The translations under genes were made by a program, and so were the position numbers. Below are positions 52,605 through 61,228 of a DNA stretch of 64,000 bases, piece by piece. Below the pieces are notes generated by a model. The model was not told the origin of the DNA, ran no database searches, and was given only the letters and a program-made list of their open reading frames with translations. Location: positions 58,648 to 122,647 of the forward strand of contig NZ_CACRYJ010000028.1 of the NCBI RefSeq assembly GCF_902703175.1, given 5' to 3'. Origin of the DNA: Occultella aeris (lineage in GTDB: Bacteria > Actinomycetota > Actinomycetes > Actinomycetales > Beutenbergiaceae). How positions within the stretch are numbered: the first letter of the stretch is position 1; each line of letters begins with the position of its first letter.

Positions 52605-53315
52605 ATGATCTTCGGAGCACGCATGCGAACGGCGATGGTCAGCCGCGACGACGCGATGGAGGGCCACGAGCGCCCGCTCTACCAGGTCCCGGCGACCCAC
52701 ACCGTGCTCGGTACCCCGCTGCAGGGCCCTTGGCCCGAAGGCACTCGGACGGTCTACCTGGCGATGGGGTGTTTCTGGGGTGCGGAGCGGATCTTCTGGC
52801 GCCTGCCCGGCGTCGTGACCACAGCCGCCGGATACATGGGTGGCTACTCGCCCAACCCCACCTACGACGAGGTGTGCACCGGCCGCACCGGGCACACCGA
52901 GGCGGTCATCGTCGCCTACGACCCGAAGCAGATCTCGCTGGAACGGATCCTGGCCGAGTTCTGGGAGAACCACGACCCGACCCAGGGCAACCGCCAGGGC
53001 AACGACGTGGGCACCCAGTACCGCTCGGCGATCTACTGGAGTGACGCGGCCGATGAGGCGCTGGTGCGCGCCAGCCGGGAGGCGTTCAACACCGTCGTCC
53101 GCGAGCACGGCTTCGGTGAAATCACCACCGAGCTCGCCCCGGCCGTCGACGCGGGCACCTTCTACTACGCCGAGGGCTACCACCAGCAGTACCTCGACAG
53201 GAACCCGGGTGGCTACTGCAACCACGGTCCGAACGGGATGAGCTGCCCGATCGGGATCCTGCGCCAGGACCAGCTGCCGGCCCAGACGGACATCGCGCCG
53301 CCCTCGGTCTCCTGA
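52605..53315 (+). CDS. msrA: Peptide methionine sulfoxide reductase A
   Basis: A 236-residue MsrA with the active site GCFWG (55-59, catalytic Cys56), [32 protein letters not shown] and [52 protein letters not shown] supplies the resolving cysteine region near the end. It reduces methionine-S-sulfoxide in proteins. The N-terminal 45 residues before the core are typical of the longer MsrA forms. The start is ATG at 52605. Confidence 0.97.
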   Translation: MIFGARMRTAMVSRDDAMEGHERPLYQVPATHTVLGTPLQGPWPEGTRTVYLAMGCFWGAERIFWRLPGVVTTAAGYMGGYSPNPTYDEVCTGRTGHTEAVIVAYDPKQISLERILAEFWENHDPTQGNRQGNDVGTQYRSAIYWSDAADEALVRASREAFNTVVREHGFGEITTELAPAVDAGTFYYAEGYHQQYLDRNPGGYCNHGPNGMSCPIGILRQDQLPAQTDIAPPSVS

Positions 53316-53324
53316 TCCGGCCGA

Positions 53325-53358
53325 GCGCCGCCCGTGCCGGCGATGGCCCGGGCGGCGC
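53325..53358 (+). terminator. Terminator hairpin after msrA
   Basis: GCGCCGCCCG and CGGGCGGCGC form a perfect 10-bp stem around a 14-base loop, starting 9 bases after the msrA stop. Confidence 0.5.
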
Positions 53359-53444
53359 GGCGGGTCGCCGTGCCGATGTCCGGTCCGGGGCGCAGCGACC
53401 GGCTACTGTGGCGCCGAACGCTCTTCGACGAGGAAAGGCCAGAC

Positions 53445-54422
53445 GTGGCAGACTCCCCCCATTCGGACCGGGTGCTGAAGTTCTCATCAGCGCCGTCACT
53501 CGAGGCCCTGCCGGAGGCGATCGACGTCGCAGCGGCGACCCCTCCGAACCCGCCGCAGGAGATCCAGCAGAAGTTCGTCGGCCTCTCCTACGAAGCCGCC
53601 TACAGCGAGGCCGAGACGTTCGTCAAGGTCGTCGACCAGATGGCCACGAAGCACACCGGATCCGGTGTCGCCGACGCTAAGCACATCATCGACTTCGGCT
53701 CGGGCTGGGGCCGCATCTCACGGTTCCTGCTCGCGAAGACCGAGCCGACGCACATCCACGCCCTCGACGTGGATCCGGAGATGACCACGCTGGTCAACGT
53801 GACGCTGCCCGGCATCAACGCGATGACCGTCGACCCGTTCCCACCCACGGTCCTCGGGCGGGGCAGGTTCGACCTCGCCGTGGCGTTCAGCGTGTTCTCG
53901 CACCTGTCCGGCCCCGCGCACGAAGCGTGGGCGAAGGAGTTCGCGCGCGTCGTGCGGCCGGGAGGGGTCGTGGCGATCACGGTCCTGGACGACCAGTTCA
54001 TGGGTCAGGTCGCCGGTGCCCGGGCGGCCGTGGAGGCGGGCGAGGCCGACGACTTCGCCACGTCGCTGGCGACGACGTTCGAGGATGTCGACGCCGCGCG
54101 CGCAGGCTTCGACCGGGGCGAGATCCAGTTCGCCGGCAGCGGCGGCGGCGAGGTTCGCACCGGCGACTACTACGGCTGGGCAGCGGCGCCCGTCGAGTAC
54201 GTCAAGCGGGTCTGGGGCTCGGCCGGCTTCTCGATCGTGGAGTGGGTGCCCGCGAACGTCCTCTTCCCGCAGGCCCTGGTGATCCTTGTCCGTGGTGAGG
54301 ACGCGGTGGACGGCGACGCCGAACCGGTCAGGGACCACGCCACGTCCGGCGCAGTCCCGGTGACCCGCCGTATCCGCTCACAGGTCGGGCGAGTGCTGCG
54401 TCGGCTCGGTCTGCGCAAGTAG
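53445..54422 (+). CDS. Class I SAM-dependent methyltransferase
   Basis: A 325-residue protein. Residues about 78-200 form the Rossmann methyltransferase domain: HIIDFGSGWGRISRFL (motif I), HALDVDPEM, FDLAVAFSVFSHLSG and VVRPGGVVAITVLD. The C-terminal section ends in a strongly basic tail (RRIRSQVGRVLRRLGLRK). The GTG at 53445 follows AGGAAAGG. The layout is like that of methyltransferases linked to cell-surface glycans, but this is weak and the substrate is unknown. Confidence 0.85.
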   Translation: MADSPHSDRVLKFSSAPSLEALPEAIDVAAATPPNPPQEIQQKFVGLSYEAAYSEAETFVKVVDQMATKHTGSGVADAKHIIDFGSGWGRISRFLLAKTEPTHIHALDVDPEMTTLVNVTLPGINAMTVDPFPPTVLGRGRFDLAVAFSVFSHLSGPAHEAWAKEFARVVRPGGVVAITVLDDQFMGQVAGARAAVEAGEADDFATSLATTFEDVDAARAGFDRGEIQFAGSGGGEVRTGDYYGWAAAPVEYVKRVWGSAGFSIVEWVPANVLFPQALVILVRGEDAVDGDAEPVRDHATSGAVPVTRRIRSQVGRVLRRLGLRK

Positions 54423-54436
54423 CCAGGCATACACGG

Positions 54437-54472
54437 ACGGGCCGCCCGGACCATCTGGTCCGGGCGGCCCGT
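54437..54472. terminator. 16-bp perfect terminator hairpin
   Basis: ACGGGCCGCCCGGACC (54437-54452) pairs exactly with 54457-54472 across a 4-base loop (ATCT). It lies between the convergent methyltransferase and FKBP genes and can end both transcripts. Confidence 0.8.
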
Positions 54473-54496
54473 GCGGCGTTCGCGCTGTCGATGCCG

Positions 54497-54898
54497 TCAG
54501 GAGGCGCCGATGATGTCCACGACGAACACCAGGGTGTCCGTGCCCTTGATACCGGCGCGCGGCATGCCGTTCGGGCCATACCCCTCGTGCGGGGGGATCG
54601 AGACGAGCACCCGGGAGCCGATCGGCTGGCCGACGAGGGAGTTGTCCCACCCGGCGATCACGGCGCCGACGCCGATCGGGAACTGGATCGAGGAGCCGCG
54701 GTCGTAGGAGTTGTCGAAGATGCCGCCACCCCAGATCTGCCCGAGGTAGTTGACGTCGATCGTCTGACCGGCCTCGACGAGGGCGCCGTCACCCTGGCTG
54801 ATGACCTGGACGGCGAGCTCGGCGGGCGCCGCGTTCTCGGGGAAGCTCAGTGCCGGCTTGTCGCCGAACGAACCGGTGGCGCTGGGCAGGGAAGTCAT
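54497..54898 (-). CDS. FKBP-type peptidyl-prolyl isomerase
   Basis: A 133-residue cytoplasmic FKBP. VQVISQGDGALVEAGQTIDVNYLGQIW, a Phe-Asp in IFDNSYDRG and VIAGWDNSLVGQPIGSRVLVSIPPHEGYG are the standard active-site elements, ending TLVFVVDIIG. The start at 54898 has AGAGGA upstream. No signal peptide or lipobox is present, unlike the related longer actinobacterial lipoprotein FKBPs. Confidence 0.93.
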   Translation of the reverse strand: MTSLPSATGSFGDKPALSFPENAAPAELAVQVISQGDGALVEAGQTIDVNYLGQIWGGGIFDNSYDRGSSIQFPIGVGAVIAGWDNSLVGQPIGSRVLVSIPPHEGYGPNGMPRAGIKGTDTLVFVVDIIGAS

Positions 54899-54978
54899 GG
54901 ATCCTCTTCTCGGATTCGGTGTCAGTGATCGGTGCCAGCCTAAACGCCCAACGGCGGACCTCGCCCCGGGCGGTGACG

Positions 54979-55968
54979 TCACCGGAGCAGGTCGGCGAGC
55001 CAGCGCAGCTGCGCTGCGACCTGGAACCCGGCGCCACCCTCGTGGCCGTTGTAGCCGTACACCTCGATCTGCTTCGAGACGGCCGCCGGCACCCCCGTGC
55101 CCGTGCCGTAGGCGTTGTAGGCCGCGTACACGGTCGACGGCGGGCACACCGGGTCCATCAGCGCGACCGAGTACAGGGCCGGTGCCTGCGCGCGCTTGGC
55201 GAGGTTCACGCCGTCGAAGTAGGAGAGCGTCTCCCAGACCCGGTCCACGGCCGGCCGGTGGACGGCGAGGTAGTTGGTGATCTCCGCATACGGCAGGCTC
55301 GCCGTGATCTCGACGGCGCGGCGGAAGTACTGCAGGAACGGTACGTCGATCATCGCGCCGGCGACGTCCGGGACCAGGGCCGCGGCCGCCGTCGCGATGC
55401 CGCCACCCTGGCTGCCTCCGGAGACGATCACGCGGTCCGGGTCGACGCCGGGCAGCGTGCGTGCTGCGTCGACGGCGCGCGCGGCATCGGTGAACACGCG
55501 TCGGTAGTAGTAGTGGGCCGGGTCCGCGATGCCGCGGGTCAGGTAGCCGCTCGCCGCCGGATCGCTGCCGACCGGGTCCGGGGTGTCTCCGCCGTTGCCG
55601 GAGTAGCCCTGGCCGCGGGTGTCCATCTTCAGGTAGGCGTACCCCGCGGAGGGCAGCAGGGACTGCTCGTGGGGCAGCCCACGTCCACCGCTGTAGCCGA
55701 TGTAGTTGACGACGATCGGCAGATCGTCGGCGACGCCCGCGGGGCGGGCGTACCAGGCCTTGATCGGGTGCCCGGCGAACCCCGGGAAGGTGACGTCGAA
55801 GACGTCCACGTGGGTGAGTCCGGAGTCCACCTCGGCGACGTCGACGGAGGTGGTGTGGGTCCGTGCCTCGGCGAGGGTCCCGGACCAGAACTCGTCGAAG
55901 TCCGCTGGTTCGGCGACGTCGGGACGGTAGTCGATGAGCTGCGCGAGCGGCAGGTCGAAGAGCGGCAT
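54979..55968 (-). CDS. Acetylxylan esterase/cephalosporin-C deacetylase-like hydrolase
   Basis: A 329-residue α/β hydrolase of the AXE1/CE7 family. The N-terminus MPLFDLPLAQLIDYRP is typical. RGQGYSG (about 118-124), the nucleophile Ser186 in SGGSQGGG, Asp272 in ALMDPVCPPSTVYAAYN and His309 in YNGHEGG form the active site. It deacetylates small sugar esters or antibiotics and is cytoplasmic. The start is immediately downstream of a TACGGT box, which suggests a leaderless mRNA. Confidence 0.95.
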   Translation of the reverse strand: MPLFDLPLAQLIDYRPDVAEPADFDEFWSGTLAEARTHTTSVDVAEVDSGLTHVDVFDVTFPGFAGHPIKAWYARPAGVADDLPIVVNYIGYSGGRGLPHEQSLLPSAGYAYLKMDTRGQGYSGNGGDTPDPVGSDPAASGYLTRGIADPAHYYYRRVFTDAARAVDAARTLPGVDPDRVIVSGGSQGGGIATAAAALVPDVAGAMIDVPFLQYFRRAVEITASLPYAEITNYLAVHRPAVDRVWETLSYFDGVNLAKRAQAPALYSVALMDPVCPPSTVYAAYNAYGTGTGVPAAVSKQIEVYGYNGHEGGAGFQVAAQLRWLADLLR

Positions 55969-55974
55969 GCGCTT

Positions 55975-55980
55975 ACCGTA
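55975..55980 (-). promoter_or_regulatory. -10 element of the leaderless esterase transcript
   Basis: On the minus strand TACGGT is followed by six bases and the ATG of the esterase gene, the same arrangement and same hexamer as at the SorC regulator gene. Confidence 0.5.
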
Positions 55981-56012
55981 GCGGTGCACTCGGCACCGGC
56001 GGTGACGACAAC

Positions 56013-56042
56013 GGCGCGCCACCCCGGGTGGGGTGACGCGCC
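56013..56042 (-). terminator. Terminator hairpin after the Bax-inhibitor-1 gene
   Basis: GGCGCGCCACCCC pairs with GGGGTGACGCGCC, 13 bp with one mismatch and a 4-base loop, 30 bases beyond the stop of the minus-strand gene. Confidence 0.6.
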
Positions 56043-56071
56043 GGTGACGGGCTACGGCGGGCTATACCGGA

Positions 56072-56962
56072 TCAGTTGCTGCCGCGCAGGATCGCGAGGA
56101 TCCGCAGGAACTCCAGGTAGAGCCAGACCAGGGTGATCGTGATCCCGAAGGCAGCGGTCCAGGCCATCTTGGCCGGGGCGCCGTTCTGGATGCCCTTGCT
56201 GATCGAGTCGAAGTCCCAGATCAGGTTCATCGCGGCCAGACCGACCGCGAACAGACCGATGATCAGGCCGAGCGGGATCCCGAAGACCTCCTGGCTGCGC
56301 AGGCCGAAGCCGTCCATGCCGCCGAACACCATCAGGCCGAGGTTGACCAGGGAGAACACGAGATAGGAGGCGCCGGCGATCAGCAGGAACCGCGTGAACT
56401 TCGGCGTGACCCGAACCTTGCCGCTCTTGAACAGCGCGAGCGTCACCGCGAAGGTGACGAACGTGGCGAGGACCGCCTGGATGACGATGCCGGGCCACAT
56501 GGTCTCGAACACGCCGGAGATCATGCCGAGGAACGCGCCCTCGAACGCCGCGTAGGCGATGATCAGCGCCGGGCTCGGGCTCCGCTTGAACGCGTTCACG
56601 AGGCCGAGCACGAAACCGCCGATGAGGCCGATGAACATCACCGGCATGCGCATCTCGAGCGGAACGGCGAACCAGGCCAGGACCGCGACGCCGATGACGA
56701 CCGCGATCACTCCGCCCGTCTTCATGATCACGTCGTCGTAGGTGAGCCGACCGGTCTGCGCCGGGCCGGCGTCGGGACCGTAGTAGGACTGCTCGACGGA
56801 CGCGAACTGCGGGTCGTAGCCCTGGGTCGCCGTCGCGCCGTAGGGCTGTGCGTTCTGCTGGCCGTAGCCGGGCTGGGCCTGCTGCCCGTACGGGTTCACC
56901 GGCGGGTAGCTCGGCTTGCTCTTGCCGAACTCCGCGGAGTTCGTGAAGAAGGGATTTGCCAT
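56072..56962 (-). CDS. Bax inhibitor-1/YccA family membrane protein
   Basis: A 296-residue protein. Residues 1-70 form a Gln/Tyr/Pro-rich cytoplasmic region (PYGQQAQPGYGQQNAQPYG). Seven membrane segments follow, with the BI-1 signature in AAYAAFEGAFLGMISGVFE (about 135-153) and a C-terminal AAMNLIWDFDSISKGIQNGAPAKMAW. Bacterial homologues are pH-sensitive calcium leak channels or regulators of membrane proteases. The ATG at 56962 begins the usual MANPFF. It is divergent from an ABC transporter operon. Confidence 0.94.
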   Translation of the reverse strand: MANPFFTNSAEFGKSKPSYPPVNPYGQQAQPGYGQQNAQPYGATATQGYDPQFASVEQSYYGPDAGPAQTGRLTYDDVIMKTGGVIAVVIGVAVLAWFAVPLEMRMPVMFIGLIGGFVLGLVNAFKRSPSPALIIAYAAFEGAFLGMISGVFETMWPGIVIQAVLATFVTFAVTLALFKSGKVRVTPKFTRFLLIAGASYLVFSLVNLGLMVFGGMDGFGLRSQEVFGIPLGLIIGLFAVGLAAMNLIWDFDSISKGIQNGAPAKMAWTAAFGITITLVWLYLEFLRILAILRGSN

Positions 56963-57291
56963 TCAATGCCTCCGAAGGTCGCGCCGCCCCGGCCACCTTC
57001 GCGGCCGGCCCGACGTGCATGGGCCGTGATCTCCCATCCTAGGGGCACGCACCCGGCGGACCGGCTCGTGATCCAAAGATGGTTCCACCCGTAGAACGTC
57101 CGCATGCCCGCACGTGTTCCCGAACGCCACGCGCCGTTCGGCGATCTCCGCCGATCGGATGAGGCTCTCACCCGAGTGGGCGAGAGGAGGTCGCGCGAAG
57201 ATCCGTCTGGCGCAGGTGGGCGTGGCCCGCGCGAGGTCCTAGCGTTGAGCCCAGCACCCCAAACCGTCGACCCGGAAGCGAGGCTGGCCCG
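56963..57291. other. 329-bp divergent promoter region
   Basis: No gene is supported here. On the minus strand TAGGAT (57036-57041) is a fair -10 for the Bax-inhibitor-1 gene. On the plus strand TAGCGT (57240-57245) is a fair -10 for the ABC transporter genes, about 50 bases before the ATG. No clear operator palindrome is seen. Confidence 0.45.
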
Positions 57292-58251
57292 ATGATCGAG
57301 GCCCACGGCCTGACCAAGAAATACGGTGACAAAGTCGCCGTCAACGATATCTCCTTCACCGTCAACCCCGGTCGTGTGACCGGGTTCCTCGGGCCGAACG
57401 GCGCCGGGAAGTCCACCACCATGCGGATGATCGTCGGTCTGGACCGGCCCACCCACGGTTCGGTGACCGTCAACGGCAAGCCCTACGTCCAGCACCGGGC
57501 ACCGCTGCGCGAGGTCGGGGCGCTGCTCGAGGCGAAGGCCGTGCACTCCGGCCGCAGCGCGACCAATCACCTGCGCGGTCTGGCCGCGACGCACGGCATC
57601 TCCAAGGCTCGGGTGCACGAGGTCATCGACATGACCGGCCTGGCCGCCGTGGCCGGCAAGCGGGTGGGTGGCTTCTCCCTCGGGATGGGCCAGCGGCTCG
57701 GGATCGCCGCGGCGATGCTCGGCGACCCGCGCACCCTGATCCTGGACGAGCCGGTCAACGGTCTCGACCCCGAAGGCGTGAAGTGGGTGCGCACCATGGT
57801 GCGCTACCTGGCCGACGAGGGCCGGACCGTGTTCCTGTCCTCGCACCTGATGAGCGAGATGGCGATCACCGCCGACGAGCTCATCGTGATCGGACGGGGC
57901 CGGATCATCACCACCGGCGCCGTCCAGGACGTCATCGACGCCGTGACGAAGTCGAGCGTGCGGGTCCGCTCGCCGCAGGCGGAGGCCCTCGTGGCCCGGC
58001 TGCAGGGCGCGGACGTGACCGTCACCTCCCTTGAGCCGTCGCTGTTGAAGGTGGATGGACTCTCGGCCGAGCAGATCGGTGAGGCAGCCGCCGCCGGTGG
58101 GTTCGTGCTGCACGAGCTCACACCGATGCGGGCCTCGCTCGAGGAGGCCTACATGACCCTGACCGCAGACGACGTGGAGTACCACTCCCACGGCGCCGGC
58201 GAAGAGACCGCACCCGCCGTCGTCGCCGAGACCGAAGGGGCGAACCGATGA
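57292..58251 (+). CDS. ABC transporter ATP-binding protein (DrrA/BcrA-like)
   Basis: A 319-residue ATPase. Walker A is GPNGAGKST (34-42), the signature FSLGMGQR (128-135) and Walker B LILDEP (149-154), with the H-loop SSHLMSEM. The SLGMGQRLGIA form and the length with a 100-residue C-terminal extension are those of DrrA/BcrA-type exporters. It overlaps the permease gene by 4 bases. The two-component genes that follow suggest a drug- or bacteriocin-responsive exporter. Confidence 0.94.
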   Translation: MIEAHGLTKKYGDKVAVNDISFTVNPGRVTGFLGPNGAGKSTTMRMIVGLDRPTHGSVTVNGKPYVQHRAPLREVGALLEAKAVHSGRSATNHLRGLAATHGISKARVHEVIDMTGLAAVAGKRVGGFSLGMGQRLGIAAAMLGDPRTLILDEPVNGLDPEGVKWVRTMVRYLADEGRTVFLSSHLMSEMAITADELIVIGRGRIITTGAVQDVIDAVTKSSVRVRSPQAEALVARLQGADVTVTSLEPSLLKVDGLSAEQIGEAAAAGGFVLHELTPMRASLEEAYMTLTADDVEYHSHGAGEETAPAVVAETEGANR

Positions 58252-59093
58252 CCGCCGCTACCGCCACCGCGCCCGTGAGTCCCACCGAGGCGAACGGCTA
58301 CCACCTGAGCTTCCCGCGCATCCTGCGCTCGGAGTGGATCAAGTTCACCAGCCTCCGGTCCACCGTCTGGGTGGCCATCGTGACCGTCGGGGTCATGGTC
58401 GGCTTCAGTTTCCTGATGGGCTTCGGGATGACGCAGATCGCCCAGGGCGGCGGGGGCATGGAGGAGGCGGGCCTCGGAGGTACGGGCACCGTCATCGGCA
58501 CCAGCGTGGCCTCGTTCGGCTACTACTTCGGCCAGATCGTGGTCGCGGTGCTGGGCGTGCTGATCGTCACCGGCGAGTACTCGACGGGCCAGATCAAGTC
58601 CACGCTCACCGCGGTGCCCACCCGGCTGCCCGTGCTGGCGGCCAAGGGCGCGATCGTCGCGATCACCTCGTTCGTGCTCGGCGCCGTCGGGGTGGCGATC
58701 GCCGTCCTGGTCACCACACCGATGCTCTCCGCCTACGACCTCCAGGTGGACCTGAGCGACTCGGCCAGCATGCAGAGCCTGCTCGGCGTGCCGCTGTACA
58801 TGACGGCGATCGCCCTGTTCGCCTTCGCGATCGGCACCCTGATGCGACACGCTGCCGCCGGGATCGCGACCGTCCTGGGGATGCTCCTGCTCCTGCCGAT
58901 CCTCGGCTCGATCCAGATCCAGTGGATCCAGGACATCGCCCCGTACCTGCCCGGTGCGGCCGGCGAGCGGATCATCATCGGTGAGCAGCTCGGTGCGGTG
59001 CTGACCCCGTGGCAGGGCTTCGGGGTCCTCATGATCTGGGTGGTCGCCGCGCTGACGGCCGCCGCAGTGCTCCTGCGTCGGAGGGACGCCTGA
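58248..59093 (+). CDS. ABC-2-type transporter permease
   Basis: A 281-residue membrane protein. FPRILRSEWIKFTSLRSTVW precedes the first of six membrane segments (at about 43, 90, 140, 180, 203 and 255). A Gly/Met-rich loop (QGGGGMEEAGLGGTG) lies between the first two. This layout is typical of ABC-2 permeases paired with BcrA-like ATPases. It starts with the ATG overlapping the ATPase stop and ends at a perfect 36-bp palindrome just before the histidine kinase. Confidence 0.9.
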   Translation: MTAATATAPVSPTEANGYHLSFPRILRSEWIKFTSLRSTVWVAIVTVGVMVGFSFLMGFGMTQIAQGGGGMEEAGLGGTGTVIGTSVASFGYYFGQIVVAVLGVLIVTGEYSTGQIKSTLTAVPTRLPVLAAKGAIVAITSFVLGAVGVAIAVLVTTPMLSAYDLQVDLSDSASMQSLLGVPLYMTAIALFAFAIGTLMRHAAAGIATVLGMLLLLPILGSIQIQWIQDIAPYLPGAAGERIIIGEQLGAVLTPWQGFGVLMIWVVAALTAAAVLLRRRDA

Positions 59094-59106
59094 GCACTCA
59101 ACCAGA

Positions 59107-59142
59107 GGAGGCGCCGGCGGGAGATCTCCCGCCGGCGCCTCC
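59107..59142. repeat. Perfect 36-bp palindrome at the permease/kinase junction
   Basis: The left arm GGAGGCGCCGGCGGGAGA (59107-59124) is exactly complementary to the next 18 bases (59125-59142) with no spacer. It starts 13 bases after the permease stop. It may be a terminator or attenuator between the ABC genes and the two-component genes, or a protein-binding site. Confidence 0.75.
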
Positions 59143-59146
59143 GGCC

Positions 59147-60508
59147 GTGTCCGCACCCTCCGGCGGCCGCACCTCCCGCCGGATCGGCGCGGACCAGGTC
59201 GAGGTTCCGTTCACGGAACTGCACGCCCGCCGGCTCGGACCGATCCGTCGCTACTTCGCGGCACACCCGGTGGCCATGGATCGCGTGGTCGTCGCCTGGT
59301 TCCTGGTGCCCGCCCTCGTCTCGGCGTTCTTCGTCGATTCGGACGGGATCCTCCTCGCCGTACTCGCCGTGCTCGCCGGTGTCGCCCTGTTCTGGCGGCG
59401 GCACACCCCGCTGCGGGTCCTGGCGGCGCTGACCACCCTCTCGGTGATCGCGATCGGCGCGACCGGCTCCAGCGGCGGTTTCGAACTCGCGCTCGCCTTC
59501 GCCATCTACACCGTCGCTACCAGTTACCCGCCACGGATCGCCTGGCTCGCGCTGATCTCGGCGAACGCCGCAGTCGCCGCGGCCCTGCTGATCTGGGGGC
59601 AGTTGACCAGCCTCGACCCCGAGCTCACACCACTCGCGAACGCGCTCGCCGGCATCGTGGTGACTGCCGGGTTCACCCTCGTGGCCCTCGCGATCGGCAC
59701 CAGCGTGGGCAACCGCCGTGACCACGTGCAGCGCCTGATCGATCGCGCGAACCAGCTGGCCCTCGAGCGGGACCAACGGGAACTGCTCGCCGCGGCCACC
59801 GAACGCGCCCGGATCGCCCGGGAGATGCATGATGTCGTCGCACACAGTCTGTCCGTCATGATCGCCCTGGCCGACGGCGCCGGAGCGAGCCTGACCCGGT
59901 CCCCCGATCGCAGCGCGGAAGCCCTGCGGGAACTGTCCGGCACCGGCCGGGCCGCCCTGGCGGACATGCGGCGCATCCTCGGTGTGCTGCGGGAGGACCC
60001 GGCCGAGCGCGCGGTGCCCGGGCCCGCCGGCTCGACAGGGCCGGCCGGGTCCAGCACCGCCGAGGCGGCCGGATCCGACGGTGATACCGCTGCCCTGCCG
60101 ATGGCCCCACAGCCGGGAACGCCCGCACTGAGCGACCTCGTCGCCAGGTTCCGGGCCACCGGGCTGCCGGTGCACCTGACCTTCACCGGTCCCGCGCTGC
60201 CCGATGACGCCGGGCTGCAGCTGACGGTCTACCGGATCGTCCAGGAGGGGCTGACGAACGTACTCCGGCACGCCCCGGGAGCGTCCTACATCTCGGTCAC
60301 GATCGCGCGCCGCGACAACGCGGTCACCGTCAGTGTGCGCAATGATGCTGGCAGCGGGCAGACCGGGCCGGCCGGCAGTGGGAAGGGCCTGGTCGGGATG
60401 CGGGAGCGGGCCGCCGTGTACGACGGGACCATCGAGGCCGGCCCCGATGCCGGCGGTTGGCGGCTGCGCGCCGTGCTGCACTTCGAACGGACGGAGGAGG
60501 ATTCATGA
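59147..60508 (+). CDS. HisKA_3-type sensor histidine kinase
   Basis: About 453 residues. Five hydrophobic segments lie between residues 46 and 187, followed by the phosphoacceptor His228 in AREMHDVVAHSLSVMIALADGAG and the HATPase domain with VQEGLTNVLRHAPGA and GKGLVGMRERAAVYDG. A low-complexity Gly/Ala/Ser/Pro insert (about 285-325) separates the two. The start is uncertain: GTG 59147 is the first plain start after the palindrome but lacks a ribosome site, while a CTG at 59090 has GGAGGG upstream. Its stop overlaps the response regulator start. Confidence 0.85.
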   Translation: MSAPSGGRTSRRIGADQVEVPFTELHARRLGPIRRYFAAHPVAMDRVVVAWFLVPALVSAFFVDSDGILLAVLAVLAGVALFWRRHTPLRVLAALTTLSVIAIGATGSSGGFELALAFAIYTVATSYPPRIAWLALISANAAVAAALLIWGQLTSLDPELTPLANALAGIVVTAGFTLVALAIGTSVGNRRDHVQRLIDRANQLALERDQRELLAAATERARIAREMHDVVAHSLSVMIALADGAGASLTRSPDRSAEALRELSGTGRAALADMRRILGVLREDPAERAVPGPAGSTGPAGSSTAEAAGSDGDTAALPMAPQPGTPALSDLVARFRATGLPVHLTFTGPALPDDAGLQLTVYRIVQEGLTNVLRHAPGASYISVTIARRDNAVTVSVRNDAGSGQTGPAGSGKGLVGMRERAAVYDGTIEAGPDAGGWRLRAVLHFERTEEDS

Positions 60509-61194
60509 CGGGGATCTCGGTGCTGCTGGTCGACGACCAGTCACTGCTGCGGATGGGGTTCCGCCTCGTCCTGGAGGCGGAGGATGACATCACCGTCGTC
60601 GGGGAGGCCTCCGACGGCGCCGCCGGGGTCAGGATGACCCACTCGCTGCGCCCGGACGTGGTGCTGATGGACGTCCGGATGCCTGGCGTGAACGGGATCG
60701 ACGCGACCGCGTCCATCGTCGCCGAGCAACCGGACACGAAGGTGATCATTCTCACCACGTTCGATCTCGACGAGTACGCGTTCGCAGGGCTGCGGGCGGG
60801 CGCCAGTGGGTTCCTGCTCAAGGACACCGAACCGGCCGAACTCGTCGGGGCGATCCGCACCGTGGCTTCCGGGGACGCCGTCGTCTCCCCCAGGATCACG
60901 CGGCGAATGCTGGAGATGTTCGCCACCCAGATGCCGGAGGGCGCCGCCGGCGACTCCTCCGGCGCGGCCGGGAACGCCGCCGACGGGCCGCTCTCGGGCC
61001 TGACCCACCGCGAGCACGAGGTGCTCCTGGCCATCGCGGAGGGCCTGTCGAACGGGGAGATCGCCGAACGACTGTTCGTGTCCGAGGCGACAGTAAAGAC
61101 GCATGTAGGTAAAGTGCTGGCGAAACTGGGGCTACGCGATCGCGTCCAGGCCGTGGTCTACGCCTACGAGACCGGTCTGATCCGTCCCGCCTGA
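60505..61194 (+). CDS. NarL/LuxR-type response regulator
   Basis: A 229-residue regulator. The receiver has D10/D11, Asp56 in VLMDVRMP and Lys106 in FLLKD. A Gly/Ala-rich linker (about 145-160) leads to the LuxR HTH (about 164-222), with LTHREHEVLLAIAEGLSNGEIAERLFVSEATVKTHVGKVLAKLGLRDRVQ. It overlaps the kinase stop by ATGA, so they are one two-component pair; the preceding ABC transporter is the likely target. Confidence 0.95.
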   Translation: MTGISVLLVDDQSLLRMGFRLVLEAEDDITVVGEASDGAAGVRMTHSLRPDVVLMDVRMPGVNGIDATASIVAEQPDTKVIILTTFDLDEYAFAGLRAGASGFLLKDTEPAELVGAIRTVASGDAVVSPRITRRMLEMFATQMPEGAAGDSSGAAGNAADGPLSGLTHREHEVLLAIAEGLSNGEIAERLFVSEATVKTHVGKVLAKLGLRDRVQAVVYAYETGLIRPA

Positions 61195-61228
61195 TCCGTA
61201 TCCGAGTGGCAGTGAAGGAAGGACATCG

